A stretch of DNA of 64,000 bases from Flectobacillus rivi (GTDB lineage: Bacteria; Bacteroidota; Bacteroidia; Cytophagales; Spirosomataceae): positions 186,001 to 250,000 of the forward strand of contig NZ_JASHIE010000004.1 of assembly GCF_030056655.1 (NCBI RefSeq), written 5' to 3'. The notes beneath the pieces are model-generated. The model was not told where the DNA came from, did no database searches, and saw only the letters and a list, made by a program, of their open reading frames with translations. A program made the position numbers and the translations under genes. Position 1 is the first letter of the stretch. The number at the start of each line of letters is the position of its first letter. This document shows positions 1 to 9,833 of the stretch, piece by piece.

Positions 1-174
1 GTCTTTGCTATGCATATCGATACAAAAAGCACAATGGTTGATTTGTGAGGCACGCAACTTGATAAACTCTTTGTGAGTTTTACTTACTGAGGTAGTTGCC
101 AAATATTGTTCTAATCCGTACATGGCTTTCCAAGCCGCTGGCTGTGATGCGTGAATTTTTACTCTAGTTGTCAT
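1..174 (-). CDS. AhpD-like carboxymuconolactone decarboxylase family protein, 3' part cut by window edge
   Basis: The first 58 residues are visible, from an ATG at 174-172; the rest lies beyond the left edge. The segment HCAFCIDMHSKD holds the CxxC...H redox motif (Cys48, Cys51, His55) of AhpD-like alkylhydroperoxidases in the carboxymuconolactone decarboxylase family, which reduce peroxides through a cysteine pair. The N-terminal stretch (QPAAWKAMYGLEQYL) also fits this family. The gene lies 129 bases downstream of a Crp/Fnr regulator on the same strand, a pairing I recall as common in Bacteroidota, so peroxide-responsive co-expression is likely but inferred. Substrate and reducing partner cannot be read here. 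Confidence 0.85.
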   Translation of the reverse strand, partial: MTTRVKIHASQPAAWKAMYGLEQYLATTSVSKTHKEFIKLRASQINHCAFCIDMHSKD

Positions 175-303
175 GGTATGATGTCAATTTGTCGTTTAAA
201 AATATCCATCGAATTTTATTATTATTTTCGTCGCTGGACTACATGACAAAGTTCACTTTTTGACTACAGAAAAAACTTAAACCAGTTTAAGAACGATCAA
301 ATG

Positions 304-891
304 TTACTTTTTTTCTAAGGTTTTTTTCTTACGAAGTTCACTCAAATACTCGGGTGAAAAACCCAGAAATGATGCCAATACTTTCTGCGGAATCCGCTGA
401 ACAAATTCGGGGTAATGTGAGGCAAAATGTTCATAAAAAACATCTTTCGACATCGTATAAAGGAATTTGACCCGAAGCAAGGACGCCGAATACGCCCGCT
501 GATAGACTTTTCTAAAATACCGTTCCAATTTGGGTACTTCACACAAGAGTTTTTCCAAACTTTCATGAGTAATTACCATCACCTCCACTTTTTCGAGTGC
601 TTGTATGCTAAAACCCGATTCTCCAGATTTTTCGAATGCCATCAGGTCGGTCATCCACCACGTTTCGATGGCGAATTGAATGGTTTGCTCCTGTCCTCTT
701 TCATTCATAAAATACAATCTCAAACAGCCTTTCGACACAAAAAATAAGTTCTTGCAGATATTACCCTCTTGTAACAAATGTTCTTTTTTTTGATATTCTT
801 GTTTTTGAAAATAACTCAAAATACAAGCTATTTCGGTATTTGTCAAATTGATTTGTTCGGATATATGTGCAATTAACGGGTGCTGAAACAT
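304..891 (-). CDS. Crp/Fnr family transcriptional regulator
   Basis: A 195-residue protein with an N-terminal cyclic-nucleotide-binding-type beta-roll (about residues 25-115, including LFFVSKGCLRLYF) and a short C-terminal helix-turn-helix (RIPQKVLASFLGFSPEYLSE, about residues 166-185). No cysteine cluster for an Fnr iron-sulphur centre is evident, so it belongs to the broad Crp/Fnr-like group rather than to Fnr itself; the ligand is unknown. It precedes the AhpD-like gene and probably regulates it. The length is typical for the short Bacteroidota members, which lack the extended winged-helix tail. Confidence 0.88.
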   Translation of the reverse strand: MFQHPLIAHISEQINLTNTEIACILSYFQKQEYQKKEHLLQEGNICKNLFFVSKGCLRLYFMNERGQEQTIQFAIETWWMTDLMAFEKSGESGFSIQALEKVEVMVITHESLEKLLCEVPKLERYFRKVYQRAYSASLLRVKFLYTMSKDVFYEHFASHYPEFVQRIPQKVLASFLGFSPEYLSELRKKKTLEKK

Positions 892-1215
892 GGTTTGGAG
901 GGTTTAAATTGGCTTGTTATTTTTGTATTTTTCATTTGGTTCAGCAAACATAATTTCGTCTGTCGGATATTCATAATCAAATTAGAAAAGAGAGTCAGAA
1001 ACCTAGAAACAAAACCATAATTTTATCCATCTTTTTCGAGATTCTATCCATTTTGCCTCAAAGTATAAATAGTGAATTTTGTATAAGTTTTTAAACTATT
1101 TCAACAGAGAAATAGCTTAAGGCTTCGCATCCACAAACCTAACCACTATTGTATATTGATTTATGGATTTTAAATGTTGATGCTACGTCAACTCACCCTT
1201 TTTCAGCTCATAAAG
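892..1215. other. Divergent intergenic region, Crp-like gene / GH2
   Basis: This stretch separates the leftward Crp-like gene from the rightward GH2 gene and must hold both promoters. I see no RNA gene, repeat or convincing ORF, and no clean TAnnTTTG element for either gene. An in-frame ATG at 1174 would lengthen the GH2 protein by 14 residues but would place extra sequence ahead of a good signal peptide. Confidence 0.5.
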
Positions 1216-4038
1216 ATGGATAAAATTAAACATTACCTCATTGCACTTTTATTGTTAAATACTTTTTCTATTTTTTCACAAAACAGTCTCAATTTATCAG
1301 GACAATGGCAAGTAAAGCTTGACCCTGAAAATGTAGGCTTAAAGGAGCATTGGTGGTTTTCTGCGTTTTCAGAAAAAGCAAATCTCCCTGGTTCATTAGC
1401 CGAAAACAATTTAGGAAATGATATTACTCTTCAAACGCCTTGGGTCGGCGATGTGATTGATAGTTCTTATTTTTTTTCACCCAAATATGCCAAGTATCGT
1501 TCGGGAGACCTCAAAATTCCCTTTTGGCTTAAGCCTAAAAAAAGCTTTGTAGGCGTGGCATGGTACAAACGTTCATTTGATAAGCCTCAAAATTGGTCAA
1601 AAAAACGTATTATTCTCCATCTTGAACGTTGTCATTGGGAAAGTTCTGTTTTTGTCAATGGCAATTTTTGCGGTACTCAAAATAGTCTAGTAGCTCCACA
1701 CGATTACGACATTACGGATTACCTAAAAGCAAAAGGCAATAGTATTTCCATCAGGGTTGATAATAGTGTTCGACTCTATATCGGTCCCAATTCTTCGAGT
1801 ATTACTGACCACACTCAAACCAACTGGAACGGTGTGATTGGCGACATTAGTCTGCAAGCGCAAGAACCTGTGCACATTGCCGATGTCAAAGTTTATCCTC
1901 ATATCAATACTTCTGAAGTTGAGGTAAAAGTGTTAGTGGAGAAAAAGTCCAAAGAAGATTTTTCTGGTAAATTAGCTTTCAACATCAGTTTAAAAAATGC
2001 TGATAATCAATCGTTTTCAGAAAACATTGCAGTCACTTCTCATGCTCAATGGATTACGAAAACCATCAAAATTGACAATCCTAAATTCTGGAATGAGTTT
2101 ACTCCTAATCTCTATACGCTAGTAGTAAATTTAACCAAAGAAAATCAAACACTTGACGCGCACAAGCTTCAGTTTGGTATGCGAGAAATCAGTGTTAAAA
2201 ACAAAAGGATTCATCTGAACGACCGCCCTATTTTCCTCCGTGGCGACGTCGATTGTGCGGGTTTTCCTCTCACAGGATATCCTTCTATGGAGCGTTCTTA
2301 TTGGGAAAAAATAGGTACAACCATCAAAAATTACGGTCTTAACCATTTGCGTTTTCACTCGTGGTGCCCACCAGAAATAGCGTTTCAAGTGGCAGATAGT
2401 TTGGGGATATATCTTTATGTAGAAGGACCACTTTGGGCGAATCAAGGGAGTGCTGTAGGTACCGACGGGTTAATAGACCAGTTTATTTTCCAAGAATCTG
2501 AGCGAGTGGTACAAACTTATGGCAATCACCCTTCATTTATCATGATGTCTTATGGCAACGAGCCTGCTGGTAGTAAGCAAAATGAGTTTTTTGCTCGTTT
2601 TGTCAAACACTTCCAAGCTCTCGATACCCGTCACCTCTATACGTCTGGTGCTGGTTGGCCCATGATTCCAGAAAGTGATTTTCATATTCATTCAGATGCT
2701 CGCATACAGCGTTGGGGCGAGGGCGTTAATAGTATCATCAATGCCAAAGCTCCATCGACCACTTACGACTGGTCGGGAATCATTGGTAAAATAGACAAGC
2801 CTTATATCAGTCATGAAATTGGACAGTGGTGCGCCTATCCCAACCTCGACGAAATCGCCAAATACAAAGGGGTATTAAGAGCAACCAATTTTGAGATTTT
2901 TAAAGAAACCTTAGAAGAAAATGGGTTGGGCGACCAAGCGAAGGACTTCTTATACGCTTCTGGACGATTGCAAACTTTATGTTACAAAGCTGACATAGAA
3001 GCGGCATTGAGAACACCTAATTTTGGAGGGTTTCAACTTTTAGGACTACACGATTTCTCGGGACAAGGCACAGCACTTGTGGGTGCGCTCGATGCTTTTT
3101 GGGAATCTAAAGGTTATACTTCTGGAGAGGAATATCGTAAGTTTTGTAACTCAACGGTGCTGTTGGCACGTATTCCAAAGCTTATTTTAACAAATCAAGA
3201 AAACTTTGAAGCTGCTTTAGAAATAGCGCATTTTGGTGCAGAAAAGCTTCTGAATCAAACGATTCAGTGGCGTATTCAAGACGAATCGGGGAAGATTTAC
3301 CAAAAAGGTTCGTTTGTAAAACCAGAAATACAAATTTCTAATAATCAAACGATTGGCAATATTTCTGTTTCGCTCAAAAACATCAAAAAAGCACAAAAGT
3401 TCATTCTTTGGACAACTATAGCGGGCACTACTATTCATAATTCGTGGGAGTTTTGGGTATATCCATCGCAAGTAGATTTGAAATCGGCACAAGGCAATGC
3501 CCTTATCGCAGAAGAACTAAGTCCTGAAGTAATGAATGCATTGGAAAAAGGCAGAAATGTATTGCTTTTGACCCATGGTAAAATCAAAAAAGGCAAAGGC
3601 GCTGAAGTAGCTATTGGCTTTTCGAGTATCTTCTGGAATACTGCATGGACAAGTGGACAAGCGCCGCATACAATGGGGTTATTGAACAACACACAGCATC
3701 CTATTTTCAAAGATTTTCCAACCGAAAAATTTAGCAATTACCAATGGCAAGACATGCTATCTCATAGCCAAGTGATGTTACTCAATGATTTTCCGAAAAC
3801 GCTCAAAGCTACAATCCAGCCTATCGATACATGGTTTGAAAATCGTCGTCTGTCGCTAGCTTTTGAAGCAAAAGTTGGAAAAGGCAAGCTCATGGTGTGT
3901 AGTATAGATTTAGTGAAAGATTTAGAAAATCGACCGTCTGCACGACAATTCAAATATAGTTTGCTCAAATACCTCAATAGCAAAGACTTTAACCCAACAC
4001 AAAACCTAGAGATAAAAGCAATACAAGCGCTTTTCTAA
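1216..4038 (+). CDS. Secreted glycoside hydrolase family 2 protein
   Basis: A 940-residue protein when started at ATG 1216, which begins a clean signal peptide (MDKIKHYLIALLLLNTFSIF, then SQ). An ATG at 1174 is in frame but adds a non-signal extension. The order of parts is a GH2 sugar-binding jelly-roll (WYKRSF...VFVNG), an Ig-like domain, the catalytic TIM barrel and a C-terminal region resembling the GATase1-like tail of large GH2 enzymes. The acid/base glutamate is in MSYGNEPAG (Glu449) and the likely nucleophile in SHEIGQW (Glu534). GH2 covers beta-galactosidases, beta-glucuronidases and beta-mannosidases; the substrate cannot be fixed. Its neighbours (sugar transporter, acetylesterase) suggest pectin or hemicellulose side-chain removal in the periplasm or at the surface. 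Confidence 0.9.
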   Translation: MDKIKHYLIALLLLNTFSIFSQNSLNLSGQWQVKLDPENVGLKEHWWFSAFSEKANLPGSLAENNLGNDITLQTPWVGDVIDSSYFFSPKYAKYRSGDLKIPFWLKPKKSFVGVAWYKRSFDKPQNWSKKRIILHLERCHWESSVFVNGNFCGTQNSLVAPHDYDITDYLKAKGNSISIRVDNSVRLYIGPNSSSITDHTQTNWNGVIGDISLQAQEPVHIADVKVYPHINTSEVEVKVLVEKKSKEDFSGKLAFNISLKNADNQSFSENIAVTSHAQWITKTIKIDNPKFWNEFTPNLYTLVVNLTKENQTLDAHKLQFGMREISVKNKRIHLNDRPIFLRGDVDCAGFPLTGYPSMERSYWEKIGTTIKNYGLNHLRFHSWCPPEIAFQVADSLGIYLYVEGPLWANQGSAVGTDGLIDQFIFQESERVVQTYGNHPSFIMMSYGNEPAGSKQNEFFARFVKHFQALDTRHLYTSGAGWPMIPESDFHIHSDARIQRWGEGVNSIINAKAPSTTYDWSGIIGKIDKPYISHEIGQWCAYPNLDEIAKYKGVLRATNFEIFKETLEENGLGDQAKDFLYASGRLQTLCYKADIEAALRTPNFGGFQLLGLHDFSGQGTALVGALDAFWESKGYTSGEEYRKFCNSTVLLARIPKLILTNQENFEAALEIAHFGAEKLLNQTIQWRIQDESGKIYQKGSFVKPEIQISNNQTIGNISVSLKNIKKAQKFILWTTIAGTTIHNSWEFWVYPSQVDLKSAQGNALIAEELSPEVMNALEKGRNVLLLTHGKIKKGKGAEVAIGFSSIFWNTAWTSGQAPHTMGLLNNTQHPIFKDFPTEKFSNYQWQDMLSHSQVMLLNDFPKTLKATIQPIDTWFENRRLSLAFEAKVGKGKLMVCSIDLVKDLENRPSARQFKYSLLKYLNSKDFNPTQNLEIKAIQALF

Positions 4039-4155
4039 TAAGTAGGAAGACGTTATTAGTTAATAGTATATGGGTTTTATGAAAGCATTGTTATAACCAT
4101 ATCACACCTCAGATATACTATTACTCTAACCTTTCTTATTACTTAAAACACAACA

Positions 4156-4197
4156 GTTCAAAGGTAAATCCAGTGGTTCAAGGATTTACCTTTGAAC
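4156..4197 (+). promoter_or_regulatory. Perfect 16-bp inverted repeat containing a TACCTTTG promoter element
   Basis: Arms 4156-4171 and 4182-4197 are perfect reverse complements around a 10-base loop and are followed by CCACCTTTTTATA. This could end the GH2 transcript. The right arm also contains TACCTTTG (4187-4194), the Bacteroidota -7 consensus, 32 bases before the next start codon, so the same palindrome may be an operator-promoter for the DUF5107 gene. Which role holds is not decidable from sequence. Confidence 0.6.
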
Positions 4198-4225
4198 CCA
4201 CCTTTTTATACAACACTATATCAAA

Positions 4226-7200
4226 ATGGAAGTAAAAGTTTGGGAAGAAGCCATCATCATTCCCACCTATGGCGTCGGTGAATCAGAAAAAAATCCTATG
4301 TTTCTCGAAAAAAGAGTCTACCAAGGCTCAAGTGGTGTGGTGTATCCTCATGCCGTAATCGAGAAAATCGAAGATACAAAGCATGACCAAACCTATCAAG
4401 CTGTTTTTCTAGAAAATCAATACCTCAAAATCATGATTTTGCCTGAACTCGGTGGCAGAATCCAAATGGCTTTCGACAAAGTAAAACAACGACATTTTAT
4501 CTATTACAATCAAGTCATCAAACCCGCTTTGGTAGGACTCACAGGTCCGTGGATTTCGGGAGGAATCGAATTCAACTGGCCACAACATCACCGCCCAAGC
4601 ACTTTCGAACCCGTTGATTTTACGATAGAATCCAATCCCGATGGCTCAAAAACCGTTTGGGTAAGTGAAGTGGAAAGAATGTTTTCGACCAAAGGCATGG
4701 CAGGTTTTACACTATATCCTGACAAAGCCTATCTCGAAATCAAAGGCGTTTTGTACAATCGTACCGCCTTACCACAGACTTTTTTGTGGTGGGCCAACCC
4801 AGCCGTAAAAGTCAATGACCATTATCAATCGGTATTTCCGCCCGATGTATATGCCGTTTTTGACCATGGCAAAAGAGATGTATCCTCCTTCCCTATTGCC
4901 ACAGGGACATATTACAAAATTGACTATTCGCCAGGAACAGATATATCAGGTTATAAAAATATTCCAGTACCTACCTCCTACATGGCAATTCAGTCCAAAT
5001 ATGACTTTATGGGCGGGTACGAAAATGATACCAAGGGAGGTCTTTTACACGTAGCTAATCACCATATATCCCCCGGCAAAAAACAGTGGACATGGGGAAA
5101 TGGTGAATTTGGTTATGCTTGGGATAGAAACCTTACCGACGAAGATGGACCCTATATCGAACTCATGACGGGGGTCTTTACTGACAATCAGCCTGATTTT
5201 TCATGGATAATGCCTAATGAAGAACGTCGATTTACACAATATTTCATGCCTTATAGTGAAATCGGCATGGTCAAAAATGCTACGAAAGAAGCGGCTGTAA
5301 ACTTACTTTGGACTGCCTCCGAAGTACAAATAATGGCTTATGACACTGCCCCATATCATGCGGTCAGTATTATTTTTCGTAAAAATAACCAGATAATTTT
5401 TGAAGCTAAAACAGATTTATCTCCTGAAAAACCATTCATCCAATCCATTGATTGGACAATCGATACACCCGAAGCCTATACCCTTGAGGTGATTTCTCAA
5501 GAAGGAAAAATGTTAGTGAGTTACACCCCAGACGTTTATCAAACTCCCGAATTGCCAGAACCAGCCATTGCTGCGCAAGCACCTTCAGCAATTGAGCATA
5601 TCGAGCAGTTGTTCTTAACGGCACAACATATTGAGCAGTATCGTCATGCCACCTACTCGGCGATGGATTATTATGAAGAGGCACTTCGTCGTGATCCACA
5701 AGATTTTCGTTGCAACAATGCTATGGGGTTATGGTACTACAAAAAAGGGCAATTTGCCAAGGCAAAACCTTGTTTTGAAAAAGCCATTCAAACGCTTACT
5801 GCTCGCAATCCAAACCCTTACGATAGCGAGCCTTACTATAATTTGGGACTTTGTCTCAAGCAACTCAACGAATTAACGCCTGCCTATACCGCTTTTTTCA
5901 AAGCCTCTTGGTCGGCAGCATGGCAAGATGCTTCTTTCTTAGAATTGGCACGAATTGCGTGTATTCAGCATAATTATGAAGAAGCACTAAATCAAGCCAC
6001 AGACTCTTTATATCGTAATTGGAAAGGGCATAGCGCTCGACAATTGAAGGTTTCCTTATTGAGAATTTTGGGCAAAAAAGAGGAAGCCTTACAACTGATT
6101 TCAGATAGTTTAGCATTTGATCAGTTTAACATGCTTTGCTATTTTGAGAAATATCTGCTTCAAAAAGACCAGCCAGAAGGTCTTGAAAGCTTGAGCAAGT
6201 TCAAAAAATTGATGCGTGGGTATGTCCACAACTATCTCGAATATGCCAACGATTATATCCAAGCAGGGCTATATTCGGAAGCATATCAGTTGTTGGAAAC
6301 CTATTTACTAGAATTGTATTTATCGGAAAAAGACAAATCCAAAACTTATCCCATAGCCTTATACACCTTAGCATTTTTGGCAGATAAGCTACATTTATCG
6401 GCTCAAAAAGCAGGGTATTTGCAACAAGCGCAACTAGCATCGCCAGATAAAGTTTTTCCTAATAGGTTATTTGAACTAAACACTTTGCTTTGGGTATCTC
6501 AAGAAAGTACAAATGACGGCAATGTATTTTATTTCTTAGGAAATTTTTGGTATGCCCACCGACAGTATCCTGAAGCAATTAGTGCATGGGAAAAATCGAC
6601 CAGCTTAAAACCTGAATTTCCTACCTCCTATCGTAACTTGTCCTTGGCATATCACAATAAGCAAAATGAACCAGAAAAGGCGTTAAAAGCTTTAGAAAAA
6701 GCCTATTTTCTTGACCCAACGGATGCTAGGGTTTTGATGGAATTAGACCAATTGTACAAAAAACTCAACGTCGCCCCAGCAACTCGCTTGGCATTTTTGC
6801 AAGAACGTCAAGACATTTCGCTTCAAAGGGATGATTTATATTTAGAGTATATTGCTTTGCATAATCAAACAAAGCAGTTTGAGAAGGCTAAAGTCTTACT
6901 GTCAACGCGCAACTTCCACCCTTGGGAAGGTGGCGAAGGAAAAGTAGTTGGACAATATCTTTTTACGCATATCGAACTTGCCAAAATAGCTTTTGCACAA
7001 AAGAACTTTTCTCAAGCCTTAGCTTTATTAGAGCAAGCCGAAACATATCCTGTCAATTTAGGAGAAGGCAAGTTGCTAGGAACACAAGAAAACGATATTC
7101 ATTATTGGAAAGGGCTTATCTATGAAGCTTTAGGCAATAATGAATTGGCACTAAGTTATTTTCAAAAAGCCTCCTCAGGCATTTCAGAGCCCGTACAAGC

Positions 7201-7552
7201 GATTTTTTATAATGACCCACAACCTGATAAAATTTTCTATCAAGGTTTAGCTTGGCAGAAATTAGGCAAAGTTCAGAAGGCGCAAGAGATTTTTGAGCGA
7301 TTGATTCAATTTGGCGAAAAGCACCAATATGACGCTATAAAAATCGATTATTTTGCGGTATCTCTTCCCGACTTGTTGGTTTTTGATGTTGATTTGGACG
7401 AAAGAAATAACATTCATTGTCAATATTTGCAAGGCTTGGGCTGTTTAGGTTTGGGTAAAAACCAAGAAGCCAAACAATTCTTTGATGCAGTATTAGCCAA
7501 AAACATCAATCACCAAGGTGCATTGATACATCAGAAAATGTTGGTTTTATAA
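4226..7552 (+). CDS. DUF5107 domain protein with C-terminal tetratricopeptide repeats
   Basis: A 1108-residue protein without a signal peptide, so probably cytoplasmic. Residues 1 to about 350 match the DUF5107 pattern, including LPELGGRIQMAFDKVKQRHF and GPWISGGIEFNWPQHHRPST; I read this as a galactose-mutarotase-like beta-sandwich that probably binds or processes a sugar. From about residue 480 to the end there are many TPR-like helical hairpins (for example NAMGLWYYKKGQFAKAKPCF and WYAHRQYPEAISAWEKSTSL), a protein-interaction scaffold. This fusion is known in Bacteroidota sugar clusters, but its activity is not established to my knowledge. The stop overlaps the convergent AraC gene by six bases. 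The position between GH2 and a sugar transporter suggests a role in cytoplasmic carbohydrate handling. Confidence 0.85.
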   Translation: MEVKVWEEAIIIPTYGVGESEKNPMFLEKRVYQGSSGVVYPHAVIEKIEDTKHDQTYQAVFLENQYLKIMILPELGGRIQMAFDKVKQRHFIYYNQVIKPALVGLTGPWISGGIEFNWPQHHRPSTFEPVDFTIESNPDGSKTVWVSEVERMFSTKGMAGFTLYPDKAYLEIKGVLYNRTALPQTFLWWANPAVKVNDHYQSVFPPDVYAVFDHGKRDVSSFPIATGTYYKIDYSPGTDISGYKNIPVPTSYMAIQSKYDFMGGYENDTKGGLLHVANHHISPGKKQWTWGNGEFGYAWDRNLTDEDGPYIELMTGVFTDNQPDFSWIMPNEERRFTQYFMPYSEIGMVKNATKEAAVNLLWTASEVQIMAYDTAPYHAVSIIFRKNNQIIFEAKTDLSPEKPFIQSIDWTIDTPEAYTLEVISQEGKMLVSYTPDVYQTPELPEPAIAAQAPSAIEHIEQLFLTAQHIEQYRHATYSAMDYYEEALRRDPQDFRCNNAMGLWYYKKGQFAKAKPCFEKAIQTLTARNPNPYDSEPYYNLGLCLKQLNELTPAYTAFFKASWSAAWQDASFLELARIACIQHNYEEALNQATDSLYRNWKGHSARQLKVSLLRILGKKEEALQLISDSLAFDQFNMLCYFEKYLLQKDQPEGLESLSKFKKLMRGYVHNYLEYANDYIQAGLYSEAYQLLETYLLELYLSEKDKSKTYPIALYTLAFLADKLHLSAQKAGYLQQAQLASPDKVFPNRLFELNTLLWVSQESTNDGNVFYFLGNFWYAHRQYPEAISAWEKSTSLKPEFPTSYRNLSLAYHNKQNEPEKALKALEKAYFLDPTDARVLMELDQLYKKLNVAPATRLAFLQERQDISLQRDDLYLEYIALHNQTKQFEKAKVLLSTRNFHPWEGGEGKVVGQYLFTHIELAKIAFAQKNFSQALALLEQAETYPVNLGEGKLLGTQENDIHYWKGLIYEALGNNELALSYFQKASSGISEPVQAIFYNDPQPDKIFYQGLAWQKLGKVQKAQEIFERLIQFGEKHQYDAIKIDYFAVSLPDLLVFDVDLDERNNIHCQYLQGLGCLGLGKNQEAKQFFDAVLAKNINHQGALIHQKMLVL

Positions 7553-8443
7553 ATAATCAACTCCCTGTACCTTATCATTTCGAAAATCACGGGGCGATTT
7601 TCCCATGATGTTGGTAAATACCCTTGAGAAATGATAAGGGTCGTGGTAACCCATTTGAAAGGCAACTTCCTTGACTCTTAAGGTGGTAAACTCCAAAAGA
7701 TAACAGGCTCGTTGCATTTTCAAAAAGGTAAAAAAGTGAACAGGCGTACTTTGTAATTTTTGACGAAATACTGCCGAAAAATGCGAGGCTGACATACCTG
7801 CTATTTGAGCAAAATCTTCCAGTGTTTTGATTTCAGACAAATGCTCTTTCATGTAATGAATCACATTTGAAATAGGATCGTCTTGCTCAGCAGAAGTGGC
7901 AACAGTAGTAAAATGGGTGATTTTGAAGGAATTCAAATACTGTCCCAATGCAAGGTTGGCATATACCACATGTTCTTGATGATATGACATTTCGATATGA
8001 GCCAAAATATCGTTAAATAAAGCATTTCGTTCTTTGTTTTCAGGAATATCCTGCACCCAAACACTCTGATTAGGAAAAAGATATTGAAGGTATTCTTTGG
8101 CATTTTGACCTGTAAAATGTATCCAATAAATACTCCAAGGATTTGAAACATCAGCGCCATATTGATGAGGAGTTTGGGCAGGAATTACAAAAAACTGGTG
8201 CGGTTTTATCGCCGTACGAACATCGTTGACAGAATACCAGCCTTCACCATCGACACAATAAATCAAAATATATTGCTCACAACCGCTGGCACGCTCACGA
8301 TTGTGAAACGATGCTCTGGGATAATATCCAATATCAGTAATATACAATCCTTTGGATAAAGGATGTTGTTGGTTAGACACTATGAGGTAATCGGGTAATA
8401 CAAAGGACCTTTGTCCAATAAACCCTTCGCTTTTTTTGAGCAT
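7547..8443 (-). CDS. AraC family transcriptional regulator
   Basis: A 298-residue protein with an N-terminal cupin-like effector domain (FFVIPAQTPHQYGADVSNPW) and a C-terminal pair of helix-turn-helix motifs (ISNVIHYMKEHLSEIKTLED; FQMGYHDPYHFSRVF followed by GKSPRDFRND), the classical AraC/XylS layout. Such regulators bind a sugar through the cupin fold and activate adjacent catabolic genes. It is divergent from the MFS sugar porter across only 64 bases and convergent with the DUF5107 gene (six-base overlap). It is the obvious candidate regulator of the locus; the effector is unknown. Confidence 0.92.
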   Translation of the reverse strand: MLKKSEGFIGQRSFVLPDYLIVSNQQHPLSKGLYITDIGYYPRASFHNRERASGCEQYILIYCVDGEGWYSVNDVRTAIKPHQFFVIPAQTPHQYGADVSNPWSIYWIHFTGQNAKEYLQYLFPNQSVWVQDIPENKERNALFNDILAHIEMSYHQEHVVYANLALGQYLNSFKITHFTTVATSAEQDDPISNVIHYMKEHLSEIKTLEDFAQIAGMSASHFSAVFRQKLQSTPVHFFTFLKMQRACYLLEFTTLRVKEVAFQMGYHDPYHFSRVFTNIMGKSPRDFRNDKVQGVDYL

Positions 8444-8507
8444 ATCTATTTGAAGTGCTTAATCTATTTTTTCAAAACCCTAAAGGCTTTTACAAATCTA
8501 TTTGATT

Positions 8508-9833
8508 ATGAAACATAATTCCAACTATACTCTACTCATTTCAGCAATTTCGGCGTTGGGTGGCTATCTCTTTGGCTTTGACTTCGCGGTGATTGCTGGT
8601 GCATTACCCTTTCTCAAAACTATTTTCGAGCTCAATGCTTGGTGGGAAGGCTTTCTGACAGGCACTTTAGCGATTGGCTGTATGATTGGCTGCTATTTGG
8701 CAGGAAAAATCGCTGAAAAATTTGGTCGTCGTCCTTCCTTGATGATTGCCGCCATCACATTTGCTTTATCATCTTTAGGAATGGCCTTTTCTTCTAGCCT
8801 AACTCTTTTTCTTGTTATGCGCTTGATAGCGGGTGTGGGCGTAGGTATGGCGTCGATGCTCAGTCCAATGTATATCGCGGAAGTTTCACCAGCCGAAATT
8901 CGAGGTCGCAATGTATCCATAAATCAACTTACCATTGTATTTGGGATTCTCATCACCAACCTTGTCAATTATGCCATAGCCGATACAGGCGCAAATGCTT
9001 GGCGTTGGATGTTTGGCTTGGGAGCAGTTCCTGCTTTGGCTTTTCTGGCGGGTTTATTTTGGTTGCCCGAAAGTCCACGTTGGTTGATTTTACAAGGAAA
9101 AAAGACTGAAGGTTTAGCTATTTTGCATAAAATTGGTGGAGAAGATTTTGCGCTTAATACGCTCAATCAGGTTGAATCGAGTGTCAAAAAAACAACCGCA
9201 CAAGTTTCGATTTTTACCCCACAATATCTTCCACTTCTATTTGTGGGCATTGGATTAGCCGTATTTCAGCAGTTGTGTGGTATCAATGTGGTATTCAATT
9301 ACACCTCTACTATTTTTGAATCGGTGGGTGCAGATCTCAATAGACAGCTTTTTGAGACGGTTTCTATTGGTGTTGTCAATGTCATTTTTACGATACTCGC
9401 CATGTTTTTAGTAGATAAAATTGGTCGCAAACCATTGATGCAAGTTGGTTCGTTGGGATTAGCAATCGCCTATATTTTGATTGCGATTTTGCTAAAAACA
9501 CAAGCTCCAGCGCTGTATCTATCCATTGTAGTTCTGCTTTCTATCAGTATTTACGCTACAACGCTTGCTCCTGTAACATGGGTATTAATTTCTGAAATAT
9601 TCCCCAATACAATTCGAGGAAATGCCACTTCTTTTTCAATCTTATGTTTGTGGGCTGCTTATTTTGTTTTGGTATTCACCTTCCCTATTTTGGCAGAAAA
9701 ACTAGGCACTTACGGCCCTTTTGCTTTGTACGCGCTAATATGTACGATAGGTTTTGTTTTTGTCAAAACTCAAGTAAAAGAAACCAAAGGCAAAACGCTC
9801 GAACAAATGGAGGAAGTTTTCACAGGACACTAG
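8508..9833 (+). CDS. Sugar porter family MFS transporter (XylE/GLUT type)
   Basis: A 441-residue, roughly 12-helix inner-membrane transporter. Sugar-porter signatures are present: EKFGRRPSL after helix 2, RLIAGVGVGMAS, PESPRWL before the central loop, QQLCGINVVFNY in helix 7, VDKIGRKPL and ETKGKTLEQMEE at the C-terminus. These define the proton-coupled or facilitative monosaccharide porters such as XylE. The ATG at 8508 is preferred over an in-frame TTG two codons upstream. It faces the AraC gene and probably imports the monosaccharide released by the secreted hydrolases. Xylose, arabinose, galactose or glucose are all possible. Confidence 0.93.
   Translation: MKHNSNYTLLISAISALGGYLFGFDFAVIAGALPFLKTIFELNAWWEGFLTGTLAIGCMIGCYLAGKIAEKFGRRPSLMIAAITFALSSLGMAFSSSLTLFLVMRLIAGVGVGMASMLSPMYIAEVSPAEIRGRNVSINQLTIVFGILITNLVNYAIADTGANAWRWMFGLGAVPALAFLAGLFWLPESPRWLILQGKKTEGLAILHKIGGEDFALNTLNQVESSVKKTTAQVSIFTPQYLPLLFVGIGLAVFQQLCGINVVFNYTSTIFESVGADLNRQLFETVSIGVVNVIFTILAMFLVDKIGRKPLMQVGSLGLAIAYILIAILLKTQAPALYLSIVVLLSISIYATTLAPVTWVLISEIFPNTIRGNATSFSILCLWAAYFVLVFTFPILAEKLGTYGPFALYALICTIGFVFVKTQVKETKGKTLEQMEEVFTGH

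Noticed and set aside
427..747. 106-residue plus-strand frame over the Crp-like gene
   Set aside because: Entirely opposite the conserved Crp/Fnr coding region.
1174..1215. Longer N-terminus for the GH2 protein
   Set aside because: It would put 14 residues before a clean signal peptide, so the later ATG was preferred.
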